NCBI GenBank assembly: GCA_024277695.1
Contig: JAJRUR010000091.1
Coordinates: 1 to 8,439 of the forward strand
Length of the DNA: 8,439 nucleotides
Direction of reading: 5' to 3'
DNA from: Bacteroidota bacterium
GTDB taxonomy: Bacteria; Bacteroidota; Bacteroidia; Chitinophagales; Saprospiraceae
The position numbers were made by a program, and so were the translations under genes. This document shows positions 1 through 5,803 of the stretch, one piece after another. The notes under the pieces were generated by a model. That model had not been told where the DNA came from. It ran no database searches and saw nothing but the letters and a program-made list of their open reading frames with translations. Position 1 is the stretch's first letter; each line of letters begins with the position of its first letter.

Positions 1-348
1 CCGTACCGCCATAGCTATAGCGTCACTCGTACGCGAATCAATTTCGACAGTCTGACCATCTTTATTACAAACCAATCGGGCATAGAAGATGCCATCTAGT
101 AGATCGTTAATGATGACCTCAACGAGTTCAATACCGAAGGTATCCAATGTGGACTTGAACAGATCATGTGTAAGCGGACGCGTCGGTGCCATGCGTTCCA
201 TTTCTACTGCTATCGCCTGTGCTTCAAAACCACCGATCACGATGGGTAATCTTCGCGGTCCGTCGATCTCTCCCAATACCACAGCATAATTATGCGATTG
301 GGTCACAGAGTGCGATAACGCCACGATTTCTAATTCGATTTTTTGCAT
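1..348 (-). CDS. Bifunctional nuclease (BFN/DUF151) family protein, 3' end cut off by window edge
   Basis: The first 116 codons are visible, beginning with MQKIELEIVALSHS at the ATG complementary to 346-348; the reading frame stays open to base 1, so the C-terminus is missing. The segment NYAVVLGEIDGPRRLPIVIG (residues 20-39) followed by EAQAIAVEMERM, the RPLTHDLF motif, and DGIFYARLVC ... EIDSRTSDAIAMAVR is the typical BFN domain. Family members in Bacteroidota are usually about 200 residues, with a C-terminal UvrB/UvrC-like motif that would lie outside this window. The family is named from plant proteins reported to have RNase and DNase activity; the role of the bacterial members is not settled. 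It lies 56 bases downstream of etfA on the same strand without an evident terminator, so it is probably co-transcribed with etfBA. Family assignment is firm; function is inferred only from the family. Confidence 0.93.
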   Translation of the reverse strand, partial: MQKIELEIVALSHSVTQSHNYAVVLGEIDGPRRLPIVIGGFEAQAIAVEMERMAPTRPLTHDLFKSTLDTFGIELVEVIINDLLDGIFYARLVCNKDGQTVEIDSRTSDAIAMAVR

Positions 349-404
349 AACTATATTTGCTCTAAAAATAAGCCTTTTTTACAATAATGGCATTTTGAGG
401 AAGA

Positions 405-1370
405 CTAATGGGTCCCCTTCAGTTTTTTTATCGATTGGATCAGTCGAGGAACTACCTCAAACAAATCTCCGCAAACTCCATAATCCGCAGCCTTAAAAAA
501 TGGTGCTTCAGGGTCTTTATTGATCACTACTATTACTTTACTATTATTGACTCCTGCGAGATGCTGGATCGCTCCGGATATACCTATGGCTATATATAGA
601 TTGGGGCGTATAGCTATCCCCGTCTGACCTACATGCTCGTGATGAGGTCTCCAATCCGCATCAGCTACCGGTCTAGAACATGCAGTTGTGGCTCCGAGCA
701 CCTCCGCCAGTTCTTCTATGATTCCCCAGTTTTCCGGACCTTTTAGTCCACGTCCGGCACTCACCACGCGTTCCGCTTCGGGCAATGGTACTGTCCCTGT
801 CTGAGTAGATCGGTCGATAACCCTTAGCCCGGAAGCTGCGAGTTGAGGTTCAAAACTTGATGCCTCAACAGCACTACCCAACTCCTCGGGTGCCAGCGTA
901 TTGCTCATCAAGGAAATGATTTTGTGATCGGACAACAACTCTACCTTAGCTATAGCCTTGCCCGAAAAAACGAGTTTGGGTACTACAAATCCCTGACTGA
1001 TATCCGGCAATCCATTAGCACCTGAGACCAATCCCGCTTCCAACTTGACCGCAAGTCTCCCTGCTAGGGTTTTACCCGTAGAGGAGTGGAGCAGTATCAG
1101 CACTTGACCTTCATAAGCACTGTATGCTTGTGCAATAGCCGACGTATAGAGTTGTCCGTCAAAAGCCTTGAGGGCTTCGTGCTGTATGCACACGACTCTA
1201 TCTGCACCATAGACTCCTAAGACACGCGCACTCGATACGTCCGAGCCGATGACCAGACAAGTACAACTCTGCTCCAATTGATCGGCCAATCTCTTTGCAT
1301 AGCTCACGGCTTCAAAATCCGCTTTTTTAAATGCGCTATTCTTCGATTCTATAAAAACAATGACTGACAT
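405..1370 (-). CDS. etfA: Electron transfer flavoprotein subunit alpha
   Basis: This is the FAD-carrying large subunit of the soluble electron transfer flavoprotein. The EtfA/EtfB heterodimer takes electrons from acyl-CoA and related dehydrogenases in the cytoplasm and passes them towards the quinone pool. The 321-residue length is normal. Residues 1 to about 195 form the alpha/beta N-terminal domain. The C-terminal FAD domain shows SAGRGLKGPENW (204-215), SRPVADADW (232-240), VGQTG (247-251), GISGAIQHLAG (263-273), INKDPEAP (283-290) and ADYGVCGDLFEVVP (295-308), all hallmarks of the family. The start MSVIVFIESK is standard; it has an A/T-rich leader and no clear Shine-Dalgarno sequence. It follows etfB after 35 bases, consistent with one transcript. 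Nothing looks damaged. Confidence 0.97.
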   Translation of the reverse strand: MSVIVFIESKNSAFKKADFEAVSYAKRLADQLEQSCTCLVIGSDVSSARVLGVYGADRVVCIQHEALKAFDGQLYTSAIAQAYSAYEGQVLILLHSSTGKTLAGRLAVKLEAGLVSGANGLPDISQGFVVPKLVFSGKAIAKVELLSDHKIISLMSNTLAPEELGSAVEASSFEPQLAASGLRVIDRSTQTGTVPLPEAERVVSAGRGLKGPENWGIIEELAEVLGATTACSRPVADADWRPHHEHVGQTGIAIRPNLYIAIGISGAIQHLAGVNNSKVIVVINKDPEAPFFKAADYGVCGDLFEVVPRLIQSIKKLKGTH

Positions 1371-1405
1371 AAAGTTATTTTTTAAGTGAATTTCAGTTGG
1401 GTCGA

Positions 1406-2149
1406 TTATATTACTTTAGCTTCTTCGTGGAGCAATCGCACGAGATGATCCATATCTTCAGGGTCCACCATCGTCACTCCGGTTTTTTCTTGAGGAAGTT
1501 CAAACAATTGGATCTTAGTGCGTAGCGGACTATCCACAGCATCCAGTACATCGATTGGCTTTCGTTTTGCCATCATGATACCTCGCATATTGGGTATGCG
1601 CTGCTGAGCCAAATCTTTAGAAGCAGAAATCACCAAGGGCAATTCCATCTCGGCAGTCTCCGTACCACCTTCGATCTCTCGCCTTACCGTAGCCTTACTA
1701 TCCTGTACATCTATTTTGTTAACAAAAGATGCAAATGGCCAATCGAGCAATTCAGCAACCATTGCAGCTACTTCAGCACCGTTATAGTCGATAGTTTCCT
1801 TGCCCAAGAACAATAAGGAGATACCCTCTTTACGCACGGCATCAGCGATTTGATGCGCCACCTTTAAAGCATCATCCGGTGCAGTATCATATCGAAGTGC
1901 TCGATCTGCTCCGATGGCCAAAGCTTTGCGGATAATAGCTTCATTTTCCTTACCACCTACATGAATGATTATCACCTCTGAACCCACTCCGGACTCTTTT
2001 AATTCCAGAGCACGGACGAGAGCATACCATTCATCATAGGGATTCATAATAAAAGAAACTCCCTCCGTATCAAATTCCGTCATATTGTTTTTAAAAGATA
2101 TCCTGCTTGTCGTCTCCGGAGTCTTACTTATGCAAACGCCTATTTTCAT
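1406..2149 (-). CDS. etfB: Electron transfer flavoprotein subunit beta
   Basis: This is the small, AMP-binding subunit of the electron transfer flavoprotein and partner of the downstream EtfA. The protein begins MKIGVCISKTPETTSRI and is 247 residues long, the usual size. Diagnostic segments are NPYDEWYALVRALELKE near residue 35, the nucleotide-binding GKETIDYNGAEVAAMVAELL (about 118-137), and the EtfB signature REIEGGTETAEMELPLVISA followed by QQRIPNMRGIMMAKRKPI (about 160-205). The frame is open upstream to an ATG at 2188, but the extra 13 codons (MRLMINLVIKNVI) are AT-rich and unlike the family, whose members begin at MKI-VC; I therefore chose the start at 2149. A Bacteroidota promoter lies about 90 bases upstream. 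The subunit order etfB-etfA is the common one. Confidence 0.97.
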   Translation of the reverse strand: MKIGVCISKTPETTSRISFKNNMTEFDTEGVSFIMNPYDEWYALVRALELKESGVGSEVIIIHVGGKENEAIIRKALAIGADRALRYDTAPDDALKVAHQIADAVRKEGISLLFLGKETIDYNGAEVAAMVAELLDWPFASFVNKIDVQDSKATVRREIEGGTETAEMELPLVISASKDLAQQRIPNMRGIMMAKRKPIDVLDAVDSPLRTKIQLFELPQEKTGVTMVDPEDMDHLVRLLHEEAKVI

Positions 2150-2197
2150 AATTACATTTTTTATTACTAAATTTATCATCAAACGCAATAGCCAATG

Positions 2198-2232
2198 GCA
2201 CCTTTAGCCCAAAAGGAGCATCGTCTTACGAT
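2198..2232 (-). other. Two small hairpins in the etfB leader
   Basis: Between the predicted transcription start (about 2235) and the etfB ATG, the leader can form two adjacent stems. In the minus-strand sense the first is ATCGT-AAG-ACGAT (2232 to 2220). The second is GCTCCTTT-TGGGCT-AAAGGTGC (2219 to 2198), which contains one T-T mismatch. The stems are short and may be chance. I do not recognise a riboswitch class. They lie about 50-80 bases before the start codon and do not cover it. Confidence 0.3.
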
Positions 2233-2240
2233 AGACAACA

Positions 2241-2271
2241 CAAATATAGAGCTATCTATTAAGCAAACCAA
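2241..2271 (-). promoter_or_regulatory. Predicted Bacteroidota housekeeping promoter for etfB-etfA
   Basis: Read on the minus strand, a TTG (2271-2269) is followed after 20 bases by TATATTTG (2248-2241). This matches the Bacteroidota sigma-ABfr consensus, TTG at -33 and TAnnTTTG at -7, with the accepted spacing. Transcription would start near 2235, giving a leader of about 86 bases before the etfB ATG at 2149. It also supports placing the translation start at 2149. Confidence 0.7.
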
Positions 2272-2333
2272 TTATGAAGCATATGGTTTTTTAAATTGCC
2301 TTACTTAAATCAAAGAAAAAACATATTTAATTT

Positions 2334-2452
2334 GGGCGTGCCCCTATCGGGTCGGGCTATTCAGGGGTACGCCGATGGCTCCCGTCCTCCCCTCGTCGTG
2401 CCTCCTCCTTTCGGACCGTTCGTACCTCACGCCCTTACTATCCCTCACGCAC
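2334..2452. repeat. GC-rich structured intergenic element (GGGCGTGCCC type)
   Basis: This patch is clearly more GC-rich than the AT-rich DNA to its left. On the plus strand it begins GGGCGTGCCCCT (2334-2345), continues with GGGTCGGGCTATTC (2349-2362), and ends CTATCCCTCACGCAC (2438-2452). GGGCGTG (2334-2340) is the exact reverse complement of CACGCCC (2428-2434), and GGGTACG (2365-2371) pairs with CGTACCT (2421-2427), giving a long closed structure. A competing hairpin pairs 2335-2345 with 2363-2373 (11 pairs, one G-U). From memory, elements with these ends (GCGTGAGGGATAG ... ATAGCCCGACCC ... GGGCACGCCC on the other strand) recur between genes in many Bacteroidota genomes; only one copy is in this window, so its repeated nature is recalled, not seen. 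No open reading frame of note fits it and no T-tract follows the stems. Confidence 0.6.
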
Positions 2453-2619
2453 TACACACGATGCTTGCATAGCCGCTCCGACTCAAGTACTTGATAGTAA
2501 AGTGTATAACTCAAGTTTCGGTAGTCAAAATCAATGGGTCGAGGTTTACATAAATCACTCTCCGGATAGCTTGATAGAAACGCTGAGGCTTAGAGGACCA
2601 TGACCAGCTACACCAAGAC
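2453..2619. other. Gene-free remainder of the 2272-2619 gap, with a TCAAGT/ACTTGA cluster
   Basis: Between the GC-rich element and the stop codon of the lipoprotein gene I see no coding frame and no classic terminator hairpin with a T-tract. The only structure is a perfect 12-base palindrome TCAAGTACTTGA (2483-2494) followed by another TCAAGT at 2511-2516, so ACTTGA at 2489-2494 can also pair with 2511-2516 across a 16-base loop. It lies about 105-135 bases past the lipoprotein stop. It could be a protein-binding site or a weak stem, or chance. Confidence 0.3.
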
Positions 2620-3639
2620 CTACTTTACAAAGTTCAAGTCTCGAGTCAAAGAATTTTTGATAAGCGAATCCAGCGAATTGGCAGGTAGGAATAGATCTTT
2701 GACTTCGACAAAATTACGCGAAGTAAATAAGCCCAAACCCTCTGACAGATTACTGTAATTCGGGATATTATCTTCAGCTCCTGTGATACCTTGATTGGCC
2801 TTGAGTACATCCCTAAAAGCCTTCAAATCAGGACCGGCTGCAGTCACTTTGAGGTCTATCCCCGCTATGCGTCGTACGATCAAAGGATTGGCATCAAAAG
2901 ATCCCGCCATAAAAGAGAAAAAATCAATACCATCCAATTGGACATTAGTAGATTTCGGTGATTCGGATATGGCCAACCACTCGACTACTTTTTCGTTCGT
3001 CTCATTATTGTCAGTGCGACGCTCTGTGACTCGAATTGTAAACAAAAAATCAAATATTTTTGCATTTTGGGGCTCATCTCTCAAACTCAAAAAAGTAGGA
3101 ATACTCGGGTCAAATGAAATAAAGTCCGAAAACTGATTAGGTGCCGAAAGTACCATATCTCCGACGATTTTGGTTTGGGCAGTTACCAAAGGTAATCCTC
3201 CACCGCGATCGATTTCCAACACATAAGTATGGTTAGGATTCAGATCAATCTGATCTCCTTGTAATTTATAGAGATAATTGGGCGCTGAAACAAAAACCCC
3301 TTCCTCACGGTATATGCCCTCATCCTCTCCTTTTACCCTCACCAAATCATATTGCTGCTCATTTCCGGAACCATCGATGTCGATCAAACGCACCGTAGTC
3401 GTCTCCGGATAGTAGAGTTTATCCGGATCTTTGGCCAGTTGAAAAGCATCCACTCCCGGCTCGGCAAAGGCCCGCTCCAAACGGATATAATGATTGGCAT
3501 CGGATTTGGACAAGATACCGTGTACTACCGGAATGTCCTTAAATGGTGCATTGACCTCAAAATCATTGTTACATGATAGGGACACGATGAGTAAAAAGAG
3601 TATAGATAACAATCCTTTATAGCTGTGCAAATTCTTCAT
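2620..3639 (-). CDS. Putative outer-membrane lipoprotein, DUF4249-like
   Basis: This is a 339-residue protein of unknown function. The N-terminus MKNLHSYKG, a hydrophobic stretch LLSILFLLIVSLS and Cys23 look like a lipoprotein signal peptide; the residues before the cysteine (S-L-S) are a loose lipobox, as is common in Bacteroidota. After the cysteine come NNDFE, with acidic residues of the kind found in surface-export signals of this phylum (inference). The segment DIPVVHGILSKSDANHYIRLERAF (about 36-59), then a TTTVRLIDIDG strand, a GIYREEG turn and NPNHTYVLEIDRGGG (about 134-148) resemble the beta-sandwich start of DUF4249 lipoproteins, often encoded next to TonB-dependent receptors. No receptor gene is seen here. 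The start codon is preceded by A/T-rich sequence and the family is recognised only by pattern, so the assignment is tentative although the gene itself is convincing. Confidence 0.75.
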   Translation of the reverse strand: MKNLHSYKGLLSILFLLIVSLSCNNDFEVNAPFKDIPVVHGILSKSDANHYIRLERAFAEPGVDAFQLAKDPDKLYYPETTTVRLIDIDGSGNEQQYDLVRVKGEDEGIYREEGVFVSAPNYLYKLQGDQIDLNPNHTYVLEIDRGGGLPLVTAQTKIVGDMVLSAPNQFSDFISFDPSIPTFLSLRDEPQNAKIFDFLFTIRVTERRTDNNETNEKVVEWLAISESPKSTNVQLDGIDFFSFMAGSFDANPLIVRRIAGIDLKVTAAGPDLKAFRDVLKANQGITGAEDNIPNYSNLSEGLGLFTSRNFVEVKDLFLPANSLDSLIKNSLTRDLNFVK

Positions 3640-3726
3640 TTTTTTATATTGTTGCTGCGATAATAAGGAATAATTTCAGAATGCGTTTAATTTTACGAAC
3701 ATTATTAACAATATTGATTTTTTTCT

Positions 3727-4548
3727 ATGTCCACTCAAACCAACAAATCAGTCAAGCGAGTTACCACACATACGCTTCAAGCGATGAAGCAAAGTGGTGA
3801 AAAGATAACGATGCTGACAGCCTATGATTATTCGATGGCAAAAATAATTGATGCAGCGGGAATTGATGTCATTTTGGTAGGAGATTCTGCATCCAACGTC
3901 ATGGCAGGACACGAAACCACACTACCCATCACACTCGACCAGATGATCTATCACGCATCGAGTGTCATCCGAGGCATCAAAAGATGTCTGGTAGTAGCTG
4001 ATCTACCTTTTGGATCTTACCAAGGCAATTCGCGGAAAGCGCTAGAGTCTGCCATCCGCATTATGAAAGAATCCGGAGCCCATGCCGTCAAGCTCGAAGG
4101 AGGACGCCAGATAGAAGAATCCATCTCACGCATCCTCTCCGCCGGCATACCGGTGATGGGTCATTTAGGTCTTATACCTCAGTCGATCTACCAATTTGGC
4201 ACATATACCGTTCGAGCCAAAGAAGAGGCGGAAGCCGATACACTCAAACAAGACGCCAAGTTGCTCCAAGAGTTGGGCTGCTTTTCCATCGTACTGGAAA
4301 AAATACCCTCCGAACTCGCTCGAGAAGTTTCCGAGTCTCTACGCATACCCACCATCGGTATTGGTGGAGGACCTTTCTGTGATGGTCAAGTCCTCGTAAC
4401 ACATGATCTGCTCGGAATCACTAAAGAGTTCAATCCTAGATTTTTGCGTAGATATATGAGTCTCTATGATGACATCAAGTCTGCCGTTGGTGATTATATA
4501 AAGGATGTCAAAAGCCTTGATTTTCCTAATGAAAAAGAGAAGTATTGA
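3727..4548 (+). CDS. panB: 3-methyl-2-oxobutanoate hydroxymethyltransferase
   Basis: PanB transfers a hydroxymethyl group from 5,10-methylenetetrahydrofolate to 2-oxoisovalerate to make ketopantoate, the first committed step of pantothenate and coenzyme A synthesis, in the cytoplasm. The 273 residues form the expected TIM-barrel enzyme of normal length. Metal and substrate ligands are present: Asp53 in LVGDS, Asp92 in VADLPFGSY and Glu124 in VKLEGG. The catalytic Glu191 lies in VLEKIP. The family motif VMGHLGLIPQS is at 143-153, and GIGGGPFCDGQVLV replaces the more usual GIGAG form. The ATG follows the T-rich run ATTTTTTTCT with no Shine-Dalgarno sequence. Its stop codon shares one base with the start of mltG, implying coupled translation. 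The other pantothenate genes (panC, panD) are not in this window. Confidence 0.97.
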   Translation: MSTQTNKSVKRVTTHTLQAMKQSGEKITMLTAYDYSMAKIIDAAGIDVILVGDSASNVMAGHETTLPITLDQMIYHASSVIRGIKRCLVVADLPFGSYQGNSRKALESAIRIMKESGAHAVKLEGGRQIEESISRILSAGIPVMGHLGLIPQSIYQFGTYTVRAKEEAEADTLKQDAKLLQELGCFSIVLEKIPSELAREVSESLRIPTIGIGGGPFCDGQVLVTHDLLGITKEFNPRFLRRYMSLYDDIKSAVGDYIKDVKSLDFPNEKEKY

Positions 4549-5567
4549 TGAAGCGTATCGCTCTGCTTATCGGTGTAGTCATGCTCGTGGGTGGCTCCAT
4601 CGCTTACAGATATTATCTCAAGATTTGGGGGCCAAACGTAGCCGATCATCAAGATCAATTTACACTCACCATACCCAAAGATGCCTCATTTGGCCAAGTC
4701 CTCGACTCGCTCCATCAAAACCGTATCCTAGTCGATACGAGTAGCTTCGTCTGGCTATCAAAAAAGATGAAATACGGTTTTGGTATCCGACCCAAATCCG
4801 GTCGATATATCATACCAAAATCCTGGAGCAACAGGCAGCTGATCTCCATGTTGCGTAGAGGAGATCAATCACAAGTCAAGATCACTATTAGACCGGTCCA
4901 AGACCTAGAAGATATCGCTGGCATGGTAGGCAAAAAACTGGAGCCGGACTCCCTCGCCCTCATCCGAGTACTACGTCCGAAATCTTCTAGCGTCATCGAT
5001 TCCTTGAGCTCGATCATCATACCCAATACCTACAAATTTTTTTGGAGTACAACCGCTCAAGAGTTTATACAACGCATGGTCAGAGAAAGTGAAACTTTCT
5101 GGTCATCCAATCATCGGGATGCACTAGCCAAAAAACTAGGTATGAGCAGACTCGAAGTCTATACACTAGCCTCTATCGTCCAACGCGAAACCAATTACGA
5201 ACCCGAAAAAAAACGTATAGCCGGAGTCTATCTCAACCGTCTAGATCGAGGCATAGCCCTGCAGGCCGATCCTACCATTATCTTTGCTATGGATAAGCCC
5301 AATATCCGACGTGTACTGACCAAATATCTCCAAGTGGACTCACCATACAATACCTATAAATATCCGGGGCTACCCCCGGGACCTATCGGACTGGCAAGCA
5401 TCAGCAGTATAGACGCAGTACTCCATGCAGAAGATCATGAGTATATCTTTTTTTGTGCCCGACCGGACAATACCGGACAGCATGCTTTCGCCGAAACACT
5501 CCGACAGCATAACCGTCACGCTAGAAAATTTCAACAATGGCTAGACACTCGAGGGATTAAAAAATGA
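4548..5567 (+). CDS. mltG: Endolytic murein transglycosylase MltG (YceG-like)
   Basis: MltG is an inner-membrane lytic transglycosylase that cuts nascent glycan strands and is thought to set where chain growth ends. The 339-residue protein has an N-terminal membrane anchor (about residues 4-19, IALLIGVVMLVGGSIA) and then a periplasmic part with a LysM-like region (about 38-105). The catalytic domain shows LASIVQRETNYEPEKKRIAG, with the conserved catalytic glutamate at Glu214 (equivalent to E. coli Glu218), then VYLNRL, ALQADPTIIFA, SPYNTYKYPGLPPGPI and the late HAFAETLRQHN segment. I chose the ATG at 4548; a TTG three bases earlier is in frame but unnecessary. The ATG overlaps the panB stop (TGATG), with a purine-rich GAAAAAGAGAAG just before it, so translation is probably coupled to panB. 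Confidence 0.96.
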   Translation: MKRIALLIGVVMLVGGSIAYRYYLKIWGPNVADHQDQFTLTIPKDASFGQVLDSLHQNRILVDTSSFVWLSKKMKYGFGIRPKSGRYIIPKSWSNRQLISMLRRGDQSQVKITIRPVQDLEDIAGMVGKKLEPDSLALIRVLRPKSSSVIDSLSSIIIPNTYKFFWSTTAQEFIQRMVRESETFWSSNHRDALAKKLGMSRLEVYTLASIVQRETNYEPEKKRIAGVYLNRLDRGIALQADPTIIFAMDKPNIRRVLTKYLQVDSPYNTYKYPGLPPGPIGLASISSIDAVLHAEDHEYIFFCARPDNTGQHAFAETLRQHNRHARKFQQWLDTRGIKK

Positions 5568-5663
5568 TATAGAGCGCATAAATTACGCCTCAGGCCTTAC
5601 TATTGTAGAGGTTAAAATTTTCTTAATGCATATTAAATTAAAATCTTAGTAAAGTATTTTCGT

Positions 5664-5671
5664 TATTTTTG
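5664..5671 (+). promoter_or_regulatory. Possible -7 element upstream of the DegQ-like gene
   Basis: TATTTTTG fits the Bacteroidota TAnnTTTG -7 box and sits 133 bases before the protease ATG, in the AT-rich gap after mltG. No TTG is found at the expected -33 distance, so the match is half a promoter. It overlaps the TTG start of the candidate small ORF; both cannot be functional as drawn. Confidence 0.3.
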
Positions 5672-5800
5672 GACAGAAAACCATTAGAAAATCAAAATGA
5701 GAACAAGCAAATAGCGCTAGGACAACAATATCAAATACTAGCCAAGGAACCTGACAAGTCACCCATTGTAGCACCTAAGCCTAACAAAAATAATATCTAG
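5669..5800 (+). CDS. Candidate small ORF, 43 codons, just before the DegQ-like gene
   Basis: A frame from the TTG at 5669 to the TAG at 5798-5800 encodes a 43-residue hydrophilic peptide beginning (M)DRKPLENQNEKN and ending PIVAPKPNKNNI. It stops three bases before the ATG of the protease gene, the kind of spacing expected for translational coupling. Lys, Asn, Gln and Pro are rich; there is no signal peptide, membrane segment or motif I know. There is no ATG in the frame, and the frame could be open by chance over this length. It could also be the decayed tail of a longer gene. I list it as possible only. Confidence 0.25.
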   Translation: MDRKPLENQNENKQIALGQQYQILAKEPDKSPIVAPKPNKNNI

Positions 5801-5803
5801 ATA

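Noticed and set aside
2150..2188. N-terminal extension of EtfB starting at the ATG at 2188 (MRLMINLVIKNVI).
   Set aside because: The 13 extra residues are AT-rich and do not fit the family, which starts at MKIGVCISK; the start at 2149 gives normal length.
2334..2452. CRISPR array, tRNA or intrinsic terminator as the explanation for the GC-rich patch.
   Set aside because: There are no regularly spaced direct repeats, no tRNA cloverleaf or T-loop sequence, and no T-tract after the stems on either strand.
2795..3136. Plus-strand open frame of 113 codons inside the lipoprotein gene.
   Set aside because: It lies wholly opposite a convincing gene, has no recognisable motif and reads as an antisense shadow.
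4545..4547. TTG start for MltG three bases before the ATG.
   Set aside because: The ATG at 4548 is stronger, overlaps the panB stop in a typical TGATG arrangement and gives the same protein less one residue.
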